Position numbers and translations under genes: made by a program. The notes below the pieces were generated by a model, which worked only from the letters and a program-made list of their open reading frames with translations, had not been told where the DNA came from and searched no databases. From Stackebrandtia albiflava (GTDB lineage: Bacteria; Actinomycetota; Actinomycetes; Mycobacteriales; Micromonosporaceae), in NCBI RefSeq assembly GCF_007994225.1, contig NZ_VLLL01000005.1:1845142-1909141 (forward strand): a stretch of DNA of 64,000 nucleotides, read 5' to 3'. Below, piece after piece: positions 9,983 to 19,264 of this stretch (positions within the stretch are counted from its first letter, which is position 1; every line of letters begins with the position of its first letter).

Positions 9983-10372
9983 TCAACTCCGGGGCAGCCG
10001 GGCGTACACCTCGATCTCGATCTTCATCCGGGGGTCGGCCAAGCCGCACTCCAACATGGTGGCGGCCGGCCGCACGTCACCGAACCGGTCCCGCAACTGC
10101 GGCCAACAGGCCGGGAAGTCGGCACGGTCGGGCAGCAGATAACGTACCCGCACCACGTCCTCGAAGCCGCATCCCGCCTCGGTGAGCGCCGACTCGATGT
10201 TCCGCAGACACCGCCCGGTCTGCTCCACCACGTCGTCGGAGATCGTCATCGTCGCGTAGTCGAACCCCGTGGTTCCCGACACGTGCACGTGATCCCCGTC
10301 GACCACCGCCCGGGCGTATCCGATCCGCTCCTCGAACTCCGAACCACTGAGAATCACGCGTCGCATCGTCAT
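9983..10372 (-). CDS. Rid (YjgF/UK114) family protein
   Basis: 129-residue trimer-forming Rid protein. The archetype RidA deaminates reactive enamine/imine intermediates. The conserved Glu strand is present (KIEIEVYARL), but the catalytic Arg of archetypal RidA (PARS motif) is absent: the segment reads RPAATMLECG. It therefore belongs to a divergent Rid subgroup and may lack imine deaminase activity. TAGCGT lies six nt before the ATG, suggesting a leaderless transcript. It is divergent from a LysR regulator 65 bp away, which probably controls it, and upstream of the VOC gene on the same strand. Confidence 0.85.
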   Translation of the reverse strand: MTMRRVILSGSEFEERIGYARAVVDGDHVHVSGTTGFDYATMTISDDVVEQTGRCLRNIESALTEAGCGFEDVVRVRYLLPDRADFPACWPQLRDRFGDVRPAATMLECGLADPRMKIEIEVYARLPRS

Positions 10373-10437
10373 GCCGCCACGCTATGCGCGCGGCGGTGAT
10401 ACGTCCAATACCCACGATCCCGCCTTCTGATATCGAT

Positions 10438-11337
10438 ATGGATATGGACCGCCTCGATCTGTCACTCACTCAACTGCACGCGTTCACGGTGCTCGCCGAG
10501 GAACTGCACTTCGGGCGGGCGGCGGCCCGGCTGGGCATCGCGCAACCCCCGTTGAGCCAGCAGATCCAGCGACTCGAAACCAAGGTGGGACATCCGTTGT
10601 TCCACCGGACCGCGGCGGGGGTGACACTCACCGCCGCAGGCTCCACCCTCCTTCCGGCGGCCCGGGAGTCACTCGGCGCCCTGGCGAGCGGGCTGGCGGA
10701 CGCGCGGACCGCGGCGGCGGGCCGGTCCGGGCGGTTGCGTATCGGTTTCGCCGCATCGCTCGCCTTGACCGTGCTGCCCCGTGTGCTGCGAGACCACCGC
10801 ACGGCATACCCGGGGGTGACACTGGACATCCGGGAGATGACCACCGCCGACCAGCTCACCGCGCTCACCGAGCACCGGATCGACGTGGGGGTCATGCGGG
10901 AACCTCCCGACGTGATGACCGGCCTGCGTTTCACCACACTGTGGGACGAACCCCTCGTCGCGATCCTGCCGAAGGGGCATCCGCTGGCGGAACGGCGGAC
11001 GGTGCGGACGGCGGACTTGGCGGGCTCGCCGTTCGTGCTGCTGCCCCGGACCGCCGGGCCGGGTCTGTACGACCGGATCGCCGGCCTGTGCACCGATGCG
11101 GGGTTCCAGCCGCGGATCGCCCAGTCGGCCGTGGAGTGGCTGACCGTCTGCGGACTGGTCGAGATCGGCGTCGGTGTCTCCATCGGACCGGCGTGCATCC
11201 GGCGGATCGCCATGAAGGGGATCGCCCTCCGCCGGATCGACCCGGCGGCACGGACCCGGGTCGCCCTCGGTTGGCGGGCGGGCGACCCGAATCCGTTGGT
11301 CGGCAATCTGCGCGGCACGTTCGGTGAGATGTCGTGA
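10438..11337 (+). CDS. LysR family transcriptional regulator
   Basis: LTTR of 299 residues. N-terminal winged helix (LTQLHAFTVLAEELHFGRAAARLG, recognition helix QPPLSQQIQRLE, residues 6-65), a linker helix, then a periplasmic-binding-protein-like effector domain (GRLRIGFAASLALTVLP onward, about 90-295). Two in-frame ATGs six nt apart (10438 and 10444) could start translation. It is divergent from ridA, the usual arrangement for an LTTR and its target. The inducer cannot be deduced. Confidence 0.9.
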   Translation: MDMDRLDLSLTQLHAFTVLAEELHFGRAAARLGIAQPPLSQQIQRLETKVGHPLFHRTAAGVTLTAAGSTLLPAARESLGALASGLADARTAAAGRSGRLRIGFAASLALTVLPRVLRDHRTAYPGVTLDIREMTTADQLTALTEHRIDVGVMREPPDVMTGLRFTTLWDEPLVAILPKGHPLAERRTVRTADLAGSPFVLLPRTAGPGLYDRIAGLCTDAGFQPRIAQSAVEWLTVCGLVEIGVGVSIGPACIRRIAMKGIALRRIDPAARTRVALGWRAGDPNPLVGNLRGTFGEMS

Positions 11338-11363
11338 CCTCTACCGCGACGCGCTGCGGACCG

Positions 11364-13826
11364 TCAGCGTCGCCGCTTCCAGAACGCGCCCCGAGCGGGC
11401 CGGGTGGCACGCGGTGCGTCCCCCGTGCCTCCGGCGTCGCCGGACGGCCGTTCAAGGGCGTCGATCAGTGCCCGCAACACCGCCACGGCCTCTCGTGCCA
11501 GTGCCTCCAGCTCGGTGCCGGCCGGTGGGTTGGGGCCGTCGCACCGGCCGAGTGCCGCCGTCAACCGATCGCACCGTTCGCGCAGGTCGTCCGGCAACGC
11601 ACCGTCGCCGGCCAGCGCCGTGACGATCGGTCCGAGGCGGGAGGCCAGATCACTCAGCTCGGCCCGGCGGGCCCGTTCACCACCGGTCGCCGGCGACTCG
11701 GTGAGCAGCGAGACCTCCTGACGGAGCGCAGGCACCAGGGTGTCGGCGGGCGGTGCGGAGCGACGCGCGGACCGACTCGGTGCCGACCCGCCACGCAGCA
11801 CCGCCGGGGCCCTGCCGAAGCCACGGGCCGCCTGCGGTGCGGGCGCCCCGAAAGTCATCGCCTGCATGCCGCCGCCGGCCGGGGCGGGCGGCGGCCCACC
11901 GCGCATGACCGCCGCCGCGGGCGCCATGGGCGCCGCCGCCATCGGGGGCGGCGCCTGCCAGCCGTCGGGCAACTCCACCGGTTGCACCACGCGCCGCGGC
12001 TCGCCGCCGCCGGTGACCCGCTCGACGTCCACCGCGACGAAGGCCGTGAACCGGGACATCACGCCGTTGTCCAAGGAGACGTCGACGATGGACTTCTCCA
12101 GGGAGTCGATGTCACCTCCGGCCGACGCGCTGACGTACTCGTCCTCCAGATCGCGGATCCGGTCTCGCGCCCAGGAGCGGCGGAGCAGCGTGTCGTCGGT
12201 CTCCGCGCGTTCGGGGGTGACCCGCCAGGGCCGTCCGTCGGCGTCGACGCCCGACACCGTCAGGCTGGGTGCGGCGCCGCGGTAACGGCCGTGCCAGACC
12301 ACGGGAACCCCGGTGAAGAGATCGGTGATTCGTGCCGGTGCCAGGTCGGTGAGCGCGCCCTCGCTGGCCTCGACCTTCAGGTCGGTCACGACGGGCGCCA
12401 CGATGCGACGGTGGATGTGTGCGGTGGCGGCGTCCAACCGGTCCTCCGACTCCACCAACTCGCAACGGCCGCGTCCCAGTAGCGCGAGCCGGTACAGGAA
12501 TCCCGCGTTGACGGCGCGGTCGATCCCGACCACGTGGATGCGGGCACCGGCGAGCCGGTCGCTCACCGCCGCGAGGATCTGGTCCTCGTTGCCGACCTGC
12601 CCGTCGGTGACGAGGATGACGACCCGGTCGCGATCCGGTGCGGGCGACAACAGGTCGGCGGCCGCACGCAGCGGCCCCAGCAGCTCGGTACCGCCCCTGG
12701 CGTCGGCGCGGCCGAGGTGTTCGACGGCCCGGTAACGGTTGCGGTCGGTCGCGGCCACCAGGCCGTCCCCGAGGTCGTCCGGGGCGGTGATGACGTGGTC
12801 GAAACAGCGCACCGCGAACCTGTCGGCGTCCGACAGCGTGTCGACGATCCGGGCGGCGGCGCGGCGGGCCGCGACCATCTTCCAGCCGTTCATACTGCCG
12901 GATCTGTCCAGCAGCACGACGACGTCCTTGGGGCGGCCGGCGTCGGTGTGGCGGGGCGGTACGAGGGTGATGCGGACGGTGCCGCCCTCCCCGTCCTCGT
13001 CGGGTGCGACGGTGACGGCGTCGGTGACGGTGCCGTCCTCGCCGTAGTCGAAGCGCAGGATGAAGTCCCGGTTGACACGTTCGCCCGGCTCCACGCGCAC
13101 GACGGTGCGGCCCTGAGACTCCTCGGTCACGATGCCGTGCAGACTCGACGCCAACCCGGTCAGCGGCAGGCCGCCCGGATCGATGGTGACGCCGATGGCC
13201 AGCGCGACCGGATCGGGGGCCCCCGGCAACAGGACCGGTGGCGTGATGCGGGAGGCGTCGGGGACCGCGTCGGTGTCGGGCGCGTGCCCGTCTCCCGCCG
13301 AGGGACCGTCGAGCGGTGTACCGGGGATGTAGCGCGGCGCCACGACAAGCGGAAGCCGCAACGTCGCCTGGCCGTCGACGAGGGCCAACGGCCCGACCAT
13401 CGTCAACCGCACGGTCGCCTCCTCGCCCGCCGGGATGTTCCCGACGCGCATGGTGAACACGTCGGCGCGTTCGGCCTCGGCGATCGCGGCCCGCCTGCCC
13501 TCCGACACCGCTCGCGCGTAGTCGGCCCTCGCCTGGCCGCGCTCCCGCAGTTCGGCGGAGACCTCGCGGTCGGCGACCGACAGGACCATGCCGGTGACCG
13601 CGGCCCGTTCCGGGACCGGGAAGACGTAGACGGCCTCGATCGCCTCGTCGTGGGGGTTGTGGAAGCGCTGGGTGAGGACGGTCGTGGCGGCGAGCCCCGA
13701 CACCTCCGTCCGGTACTCCAGGCCGCGAAGCGGCAGGTTGCCGCGCTCGGTGCGTAGGGCACCCGGGCCTCTACCGGGCGCGTCGTCCCGGACCGGTGGC
13801 GGCAGTGTCGCGATACGCAAGGTCAT
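11364..13826 (-). CDS. VIT and von Willebrand factor A domain protein
   Basis: 820-residue protein with an N-terminal VIT (inter-alpha-trypsin) domain at about 25-165 and a VWA domain starting at VVLLDRSGSMNG (near 305) with an intact DxSxS MIDAS for Mg2+. A C-terminal Pro/Ala/Gly-rich region carries a second small helical part. No signal peptide or membrane helix is seen, so it is probably cytoplasmic. VIT-VWA proteins mediate metal-dependent protein contacts; bacterial roles are unknown. The start overlaps the merR stop by 4 nt, so the two are translationally coupled. Confidence 0.9.
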   Translation of the reverse strand: MTLRIATLPPPVRDDAPGRGPGALRTERGNLPLRGLEYRTEVSGLAATTVLTQRFHNPHDEAIEAVYVFPVPERAAVTGMVLSVADREVSAELRERGQARADYARAVSEGRRAAIAEAERADVFTMRVGNIPAGEEATVRLTMVGPLALVDGQATLRLPLVVAPRYIPGTPLDGPSAGDGHAPDTDAVPDASRITPPVLLPGAPDPVALAIGVTIDPGGLPLTGLASSLHGIVTEESQGRTVVRVEPGERVNRDFILRFDYGEDGTVTDAVTVAPDEDGEGGTVRITLVPPRHTDAGRPKDVVVLLDRSGSMNGWKMVAARRAAARIVDTLSDADRFAVRCFDHVITAPDDLGDGLVAATDRNRYRAVEHLGRADARGGTELLGPLRAAADLLSPAPDRDRVVILVTDGQVGNEDQILAAVSDRLAGARIHVVGIDRAVNAGFLYRLALLGRGRCELVESEDRLDAATAHIHRRIVAPVVTDLKVEASEGALTDLAPARITDLFTGVPVVWHGRYRGAAPSLTVSGVDADGRPWRVTPERAETDDTLLRRSWARDRIRDLEDEYVSASAGGDIDSLEKSIVDVSLDNGVMSRFTAFVAVDVERVTGGGEPRRVVQPVELPDGWQAPPPMAAAPMAPAAAVMRGGPPPAPAGGGMQAMTFGAPAPQAARGFGRAPAVLRGGSAPSRSARRSAPPADTLVPALRQEVSLLTESPATGGERARRAELSDLASRLGPIVTALAGDGALPDDLRERCDRLTAALGRCDGPNPPAGTELEALAREAVAVLRALIDALERPSGDAGGTGDAPRATRPARGAFWKRRR

Positions 13827-14425
13827 CGATGTACTCCTGTTCGGTGCAGGCCGCGCTCCCGCAGCACCCTCAACAGCGGCTCCGCCGCCTGCCGGAGTGC
13901 CGCCACGTCGGCGGGATCGGGGACCGCGTCGGCCGCCAGCAGCAGGGAGGCGCCGGGGCCGAGCGGTACACAGTAGGACACGTCGGTGTCCTCTTCCGGC
14001 GGGTCGGGGGTGTGCCCCTTCAGCTTCACCGTGGGCCGCCGGGCCCAGAAACGCGAATCCGGCGGCGACTCCGGCCGGGTGTCCTCCGATTCGGTCGCGG
14101 CTTCGGCGGGGAGGCCGGCGATCTCCGCGAGCCGGGCGTCGCCCACGCCCGCCAGTTCCGCCTGGATCTCGGCGAGCGACAGTCCGGCCGCCTGACGTCG
14201 TTTGACGGCGACCAGTTGCCGCAGGTGGCGCTCCCCGTAGAGGGCGGTGCGGCCGCGGTGGGCGGCCGGTTTGTCCAGGAGGCCGATCGTCGCGTACCAG
14301 CGGATCGCACGCACGTCCGGCACACCGCGGACCCGGCCGCTGGGCGGGCCGGGATAGTCGTCGGCCAACGCGGCCGCGACCCGATCGGCGAGTTCACCGA
14401 TCGACCAGCGTGCTGTCTCTGACAT
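13823..14425 (-). CDS. MerR family regulator of the VIT/VWA gene
   Basis: 200-residue regulator. MerR-type winged helix at residues 8-80 (WSIGELADRVAAAL, RAIRWYATIGLLDKP, YGERHLRQLVAVKRRQ), then a short coiled segment (GLSLAEIQAELAG) and a roughly 100-residue C-terminal domain rich in Pro/Glu rather than a drug pocket. It overlaps the VIT/VWA gene by 4 nt. A perfect 20-bp palindrome 12 bp upstream of its start is the likely autoregulatory operator. Confidence 0.88.
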   Translation of the reverse strand: MSETARWSIGELADRVAAALADDYPGPPSGRVRGVPDVRAIRWYATIGLLDKPAAHRGRTALYGERHLRQLVAVKRRQAAGLSLAEIQAELAGVGDARLAEIAGLPAEAATESEDTRPESPPDSRFWARRPTVKLKGHTPDPPEEDTDVSYCVPLGPGASLLLAADAVPDPADVAALRQAAEPLLRVLRERGLHRTGVHR

Positions 14426-14437
14426 GTCTCGAATCTA

Positions 14438-14457
14438 ACACTGTCATATGACAGTGT
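14438..14457. promoter_or_regulatory. 20-bp perfect palindrome, probable MerR operator
   Basis: ACACTGTCAT followed immediately by its reverse complement ATGACAGTGT. It lies between the merR start (14425) and the SRPBCC stop codon, whose first base it includes. Its position upstream of merR suggests autoregulation of the merR-VIT/VWA unit. A related half-site ACACTGTCA occurs at 15015-15023 ahead of the tetR gene. Confidence 0.75.
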
Positions 14458-14936
14458 CAAACCGGCGTGGCGCCACCCCGGTCCGGCAGGGCCGACTCGG
14501 CGTACCCCTCCAGGTACTGCTTGAGCGACATGAGCCCGCCGACCCACCCGGCGAGGTTGTCGTTCACCGCGTCGGCACGCTGCCCGGGAGTCTCGTCCAG
14601 CGTGGTGAAACCGGTCTCGGTGACCTCGACGCGGGTGAGTCCGCCGGTCTCGGCCAGCACGAAGTCCACGTGGGTGGAGTTGCCGCGTCGAGGCTGCTCG
14701 TCGGGCCGCAACGCCCACCGCCAGGCGAACCGGTGCGGGGCCTCCTCGCGCTCGATGTGCGCGATGAAGGTGCCGTGCTCCTCCCAGCGCAGCCGGAGCT
14801 CCTGCCCGTCACCCCGCGCGAACTCCCCCGCCGAACCGAACCACCTGCTCAGTTCCTCCGGCCGGGTCAAGGCCTCCCACACCCGTGCGATCGGGGCGTC
14901 GATCACGATGTCATGCGAGATGCGATCGGTGTCCAT
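14457..14936 (-). CDS. SRPBCC (AHSA1/START-like) domain protein
   Basis: 159-residue helix-grip protein of the AHSA1/Aha1-C superfamily: opening strand ISHDIVIDAPIARVWEALTRPEELSRWF and a long C-terminal helix (AGWVGGLMSLKQYLEGYAE), with a hydrophobic ligand cavity expected. Function is unknown. ATG 14936 has a strong AAGGAGG 5 nt upstream; the ORF extends 20 codons further up without support. It lies upstream of merR on the same strand, the merR operator sitting at its stop codon, so it may share the transcript. Confidence 0.85.
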   Translation of the reverse strand: MDTDRISHDIVIDAPIARVWEALTRPEELSRWFGSAGEFARGDGQELRLRWEEHGTFIAHIEREEAPHRFAWRWALRPDEQPRRGNSTHVDFVLAETGGLTRVEVTETGFTTLDETPGQRADAVNDNLAGWVGGLMSLKQYLEGYAESALPDRGGATPV

Positions 14937-15055
14937 ATGCCCTCCTTCCCTAACTTCTACCCAGTGACGGCCCCCGGCATGTCGGATTCGGACCATCCCC
15001 TCGGCCGGAGTGCGACACTGTCACATCCCGGCCCTCCCGGTTACACTCCCCGCGT

Positions 15056-15979
15056 GTGCCAGCAGGGCGTCTCATGACCGGCCGACCGCGCGGCGACGCG
15101 CCTCCCAAACGCGACGTGATCCTCCGGGCGGCCCGGCGCGTGTTCCTCGCCGAGGGCTACGCCCGCGCCGGAGTCGATGCCATTGCCGCCGAGGCGGGTG
15201 TGTCCAAACGCACCGTCTACCACCACTTCGGCGACAAGGAGGGCCTGTTCACCGCGGTCGTCGAGGAGTCCAGCACCGCGATCGCCGCGCGGCAGATCGC
15301 CCTCGCGGACCGGTGCCTGAACGATCCGCCCGACGTGCGCGCCGGCCTGGTCGCGTTCGGTGTCGGATGGCAGGCGCCCACCGACGACTACACCGACCAC
15401 AACGCACTGGTCAGGCTGCTGACGGCGGAGGCGGGCCATTTCCCGGAGGTGGTGCGGCTGTGGCTGGCGACCGGACCGGAACCCGTGGCCACGCACCTCG
15501 CCGCGCTGCTGGCCCGGCTGTCACGGGCGGGACGGTTGCGGGTGGACGACCCCGCGACCGCCGCGTCGCACTTCGTCGCCCTGGTCCTGACCCCGGTCAC
15601 CAACCGGACGTTCTTCCGGGCCCTGCCCCTGCCCGAGGACGAGGTGCGCCGCGCGGTCGAGTCCGGCGTGACGGCGTTCCTGCGCATCTACGGCTTAGAG
15701 CGGCGCCGTACCGCCCTGCCGGCGAGCGCGGAGGTCCGGGTTCCGTCGTCGACGGCCAACCGGCCGTTGACGACGACGTACGGGATCCCGGTCGGCAGCG
15801 AACGCGGCCGCGCGAACGTGGCGGTGTCGGCGACCGTCTCGGGGTCGAACAGCACGAGGTCCGCGACCATCCCCTCCCTGACGACCCCCCTGTCGGTCAG
15901 GCCGAGGCGACCGGCCGGTCGTGCCGTCATGTGCCTCACGCACTCCTCCAGCGACAGCACGCCCAACTCCCGCACGTAG
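15056..15979 (+). CDS. TetR family transcriptional regulator with antisense C-terminal extension
   Basis: TetR regulator: HTH at about residues 20-65 (RAARRVFLAEGYARAGVDAI, VSKRTVYHHFGDKEGLF), then an all-helical ligand domain ending near FLRIYG (about 211). The ORF does not stop there but runs a further 95 codons antisense to the D-aminoacylase gene, starting with a rare TTA codon. This tail is low-complexity and probably not part of the ancestral protein. GTG 15056 has TACACT 8 nt upstream; ATG 15074 is an alternative. A MerR-type half-site lies at the putative -35. The ligand is unknown. Confidence 0.85.
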   Translation: MPAGRLMTGRPRGDAPPKRDVILRAARRVFLAEGYARAGVDAIAAEAGVSKRTVYHHFGDKEGLFTAVVEESSTAIAARQIALADRCLNDPPDVRAGLVAFGVGWQAPTDDYTDHNALVRLLTAEAGHFPEVVRLWLATGPEPVATHLAALLARLSRAGRLRVDDPATAASHFVALVLTPVTNRTFFRALPLPEDEVRRAVESGVTAFLRIYGLERRRTALPASAEVRVPSSTANRPLTTTYGIPVGSERGRANVAVSATVSGSNSTRSATIPSLTTPLSVRPRRPAGRAVMCLTHSSSDSTPNSRT

Positions 15980-17271
15980 TGCCCGAGGTAACGCGGGAAG
16001 GTGCCCCAGGCGCGCGGGTGCGGCCGGTCCCCGACGAGGAGGCCGTCACTGCCGACGGTGTGACCGGCGTGGCCCATGATGAGCCGGACGTTCTCCTCGT
16101 GGCCGACGTGCATGATGCAGGCGGTCCCGAACTGCTCGTCCAGCAACAGGTCGAGGTAGAAGCCCGAGGCCGGTCGTTCCCCGGCGGCCGCCGCCACCGA
16201 CAGACCGACGAGTCCGCGGTTGCGTTCGTTGACCACCCCGCTGATCTCGATGGCGTGCCAGTCCACCGGAACGCCGTGCGCCCCGTCGGTGCCCAGTTCG
16301 TCGAGTTCCCGGGTGATCCGTGCGCGGTCCGCCGGGTCGCGCAGCCGGATCGCGCACTCGGCCGGTCCCCCCGCCATCGTCCAACTCGGTAGCAGCGCGG
16401 CCAACGACGTGGCACCCGGCAGGTACGGATAGCTGTCGAGCGTGACCACGACGTCCTCGGTGGCGTCGATGAGCGCCAACAGTTCCGCGCCGCGGCCGCG
16501 GTTGACCTCGAAGTTCATGGTGGCGTGCGCGAGGTGTACCGGGCAGCCGCCGCGACGACCGATGTCGATCATCTCGGCGTAGCCCTCCAGTGCCCCCGCG
16601 CCGTAGCTGCGCTGGTGGGGGCTGAAGTAGCCGCCGTGGGATCCGACGACGCGGCACAGTTCGGCCAGCTCACCGGCGTCGGCGTACATGCCGGGCGGGT
16701 AACTGAGGCCGGCGGACATGCCCAGCGCGCCCTCGGCCATCCCGGTGTCGACGAGTCCGCGCATGACGTCGAGTTCCGAGGGGGTGGGCGGCCGGTCGTC
16801 CCAGCCCATGGCCGCCATCCGGACGGTTCCGTGCGGCAACAGGTATCCCGCGTTGACGGCGCACCCGCGGTCGAGCCGGTCCAGGTAGTCGGCCACCGAC
16901 CGCCAGTCCATCGCGATGTCCGGCTTGCCGTTCCACGCCGCCAACTGTTCCCACAGCAACGCCATTCCGGAGTCGTCGCACGGCACGTAGCTCAACCCGT
17001 CCTGCCCGACGACCTCCAGGGTGCAGCCCTGCGACACCTTGGCGAGGTGTTCCGGATCGGACAGCAGCGCCAGGTCGGAGTGCGCGTGCATGTCGATGAA
17101 TCCCGGTGCCAGCACCAGTCCGGAGGCGTCGACGACGCGACGGCCGGACAGCTTGTCCTCCCCGTCGGCGTCGATGACCGCGATCCGGCCCGACATGATC
17201 CCGACGTCGGCGCGATACCGGTCGGCACCGGTCCCGTCGATCACATCGGCGTTGCGAAACACCACATCCAT
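15688..17271 (-). CDS. N-acyl-D-amino-acid deacylase (D-aminoacylase) family amidohydrolase
   Basis: 527-residue zinc amidohydrolase expected to remove acyl groups from D-amino acids, or to act as a related ureidohydrolase. Metal motifs: FIDMHAHSDL (HxH, near 64), VHLAHATMN, MHVGHEENVRL and VGSDG (catalytic Asp). The position that is Cys in GNCG enzymes reads GQDG here, marking the Asp-containing subgroup. The C-terminal beta-barrel segment GIPYVVVNGRLAVDDG is intact. ATG 17271 has GAGGT 5 nt upstream. It lies behind aspS, separated by a terminator, and its 3' end overlaps the tetR tail. Confidence 0.9.
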   Translation of the reverse strand: MDVVFRNADVIDGTGADRYRADVGIMSGRIAVIDADGEDKLSGRRVVDASGLVLAPGFIDMHAHSDLALLSDPEHLAKVSQGCTLEVVGQDGLSYVPCDDSGMALLWEQLAAWNGKPDIAMDWRSVADYLDRLDRGCAVNAGYLLPHGTVRMAAMGWDDRPPTPSELDVMRGLVDTGMAEGALGMSAGLSYPPGMYADAGELAELCRVVGSHGGYFSPHQRSYGAGALEGYAEMIDIGRRGGCPVHLAHATMNFEVNRGRGAELLALIDATEDVVVTLDSYPYLPGATSLAALLPSWTMAGGPAECAIRLRDPADRARITRELDELGTDGAHGVPVDWHAIEISGVVNERNRGLVGLSVAAAAGERPASGFYLDLLLDEQFGTACIMHVGHEENVRLIMGHAGHTVGSDGLLVGDRPHPRAWGTFPRYLGHYVRELGVLSLEECVRHMTARPAGRLGLTDRGVVREGMVADLVLFDPETVADTATFARPRSLPTGIPYVVVNGRLAVDDGTRTSALAGRAVRRRSKP

Positions 17272-17351
17272 TGCGACCTCATCGGCTGTCGGGCTGAACC
17301 GCCGCACTCTGACTCGACCGGCGCGGCGGCACCGTCGGGCGATCCGGGAGG

Positions 17352-17384
17352 AACGCCGACCGGTGCTCCGCACCGGTCGGCGTT
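17352..17384 (-). terminator. Hairpin terminator downstream of aspS
   Basis: Perfect 15-bp inverted repeat (arms 17352-17366 and 17370-17384, 3-nt loop), starting AACGCCGACCGG on the plus strand. It begins 4 nt after the aspS stop and separates aspS from the D-aminoacylase gene. Confidence 0.85.
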
Positions 17385-17388
17385 TCGG

Positions 17389-19155
17389 TCAGGCGGTCGG
17401 GGGCGCGACGACGGCGTCGACGCCCGCCTCCTTGCGCTGCTGCGGGGTGATCGGCGTGGGCGCTCCGGTGAGCGGGTCGTGTCCGCCACGGCTCTTGGGG
17501 AACGCGATGACCTCGCGGATGGAGTCGGCGCCGGTCAACAGGGCGCAGATGCGGTCCCACCCGAAGGCGATCCCGCCGTGCGGCGGCGGGCCGTACTGGA
17601 ACGCCTCCAACAGGAAGCCGAACTTGTCCTCCGCCTCGGCGTCGTCGATGCCGAGGACGTCGAACACCCGCCGCTGCATGGCGGCGTCGTGGATACGGAT
17701 CGATCCACCGCCGATCTCGTTGCCGTTGCAGACGATGTCGTACGCGTAGGCAAGCGCCGCCTCCGGGTCGTCGCCGAACCGGTCGGCCCAGTCGGCGTTG
17801 GGCGCGGTGAACGGGTGGTGCAGTGAGGTCCAGCCGTCGTCGGTGCGGCCGAACATCGGCGCGTCGACCACCCAGCAGAACGCCCATGCGGACTCGTCGA
17901 TCAGGCCGCAGCGGCGGCCGATCTCCAGGCGCGCCGCGCCGAGCAGTTCCTGTGCCGCGATCCGGTCGGCGCCGGCGGCGAAGAACACCGCGTCACCGGG
18001 CTTGGCGCCGACGGCGTCGGCCAGGCCGGCCAGGTGCTCGGCCGAGAGGTTCTTCGCGACGGGGCCGCGTGGTTCTCCGGTCGCCTCGTCGAACAGGACG
18101 TAGGCGAGTCCCTTGGCGCCCCGGGCCTTCGCCCAGTCCTGCCAGCCGTCGAGCTGTTTGCGGGTCTGTGAGGCACCGCCGGGCATGACGACGGCGCCGA
18201 CGTAACCGCCGGACTCCAACGCCTGCGCGAACACGCGGAACGCGGTTCCGGCCAGATAGTCCGACAGGTCGACCAGTTCGGTGCCGAACCGCAGGTCCGG
18301 CTTGTCCGATCCGTAGCGGTTCATGGCGTCGTGCCAGGTGATCCGGTCGATCGGTCCGGTGATCTCGTGGTCGGCCAGTTCACGCCACAGGGCGGTGACG
18401 ATGCGCTCCCCGATCGCCATGACGTCGGATTCGGTGACGAAGGACGCCTCGATGTCGAGCTGGGTGAACTCGGGCTGCCGGTCGGCCCGGAAGTCCTCGT
18501 CGCGGTAGCAGCGGGCGATCTGGTAGTACCTCTCGAAACCGCTCACCATCAGCAGCTGCTTGAACAGCTGTGGGGACTGCGGGAGGGCGTACCAGGTGCC
18601 GGGCTGGAGCCGGACCGGGACCAGGAAGTCGCGGGCGCCCTCGGGGGTGGAGCGGGTGAGCGTCGGCGTCTCGATCTCGACGAAGTCCTCGTCGTGGAGC
18701 AGTTGCCGGGCGATCCGGTTGGCCTCGCTGCGCAGCCGCAGGGCGCGGGCGGGGCCGGTGCGCCGGAGGTCGAGGTAGCGGTGCCGGAGCCGGACGTCCT
18801 CTCCGACGTCCACGTTGTCGTCCACCGGCAGCGGCAGCGGGGCCGACTCCGACAGGACGGTGAGGCCGTCCGCGACGATCTCGACGTCACCGGTGGGCAG
18901 GTCGGGGTTCTCGTTGCCGCCGGGGCGCCGCGACACCACACCGCTGATCTGGACGCAGAACTCGTTGCGCAGTTCGTGCGCGGCCTCGGCGGCCTCCCCC
19001 TCCCGGAAGACCACCTGCACGACTCCGGAGGCGTCTCGCAGGTCGATGAACTCCACACCGCCGTGGTCGCGCCGCCTGGCCACCCATCCGGCGAGCCGGA
19101 CGCGTTCGTCGATGTCGGTGGCACGGATCTGTCCGGCCCTGAAGGTGCGGTACAC
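17389..19155 (-). CDS. aspS: Aspartate--tRNA ligase
   Basis: Class IIb synthetase of 588 residues, normal bacterial length. N-terminal OB fold ([18 protein letters not shown]), catalytic core with the flipping-loop region [12 protein letters not shown], motif 2 ([21 protein letters not shown]), the bacterial GAD insertion (about 290-420) and motif 3 near the end (GIAFGWDRI). GTG 19155 is chosen because AGGAG lies 10 nt upstream and gives [14 protein letters not shown]; longer ORF starts add 34 poorly supported residues. Bounded by strong hairpin terminators on both sides. Confidence 0.97.
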   Translation of the reverse strand: MYRTFRAGQIRATDIDERVRLAGWVARRRDHGGVEFIDLRDASGVVQVVFREGEAAEAAHELRNEFCVQISGVVSRRPGGNENPDLPTGDVEIVADGLTVLSESAPLPLPVDDNVDVGEDVRLRHRYLDLRRTGPARALRLRSEANRIARQLLHDEDFVEIETPTLTRSTPEGARDFLVPVRLQPGTWYALPQSPQLFKQLLMVSGFERYYQIARCYRDEDFRADRQPEFTQLDIEASFVTESDVMAIGERIVTALWRELADHEITGPIDRITWHDAMNRYGSDKPDLRFGTELVDLSDYLAGTAFRVFAQALESGGYVGAVVMPGGASQTRKQLDGWQDWAKARGAKGLAYVLFDEATGEPRGPVAKNLSAEHLAGLADAVGAKPGDAVFFAAGADRIAAQELLGAARLEIGRRCGLIDESAWAFCWVVDAPMFGRTDDGWTSLHHPFTAPNADWADRFGDDPEAALAYAYDIVCNGNEIGGGSIRIHDAAMQRRVFDVLGIDDAEAEDKFGFLLEAFQYGPPPHGGIAFGWDRICALLTGADSIREVIAFPKSRGGHDPLTGAPTPITPQQRKEAGVDAVVAPPTA

Positions 19156-19221
19156 GGCTGGTTGTCTCCTGGTGTCGCTGTTGTCGGCCACCGGGAATTC
19201 TCGCATTCCGGCTCGGCGGCG

Positions 19222-19258
19222 GGTGCCGCACCCGTCCCGGTCGGACGGGTGCGGCACC
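19222..19258 (-). terminator. Hairpin terminator downstream of the amidase gene
   Basis: Perfect 16-bp inverted repeat (arms 19222-19237 and 19243-19258, 5-nt loop) starting GGTGCCGCACCCG, 6 nt after the amidase stop. It insulates aspS from the upstream gene. Confidence 0.85.
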
Positions 19259-19264
19259 GGTCAC

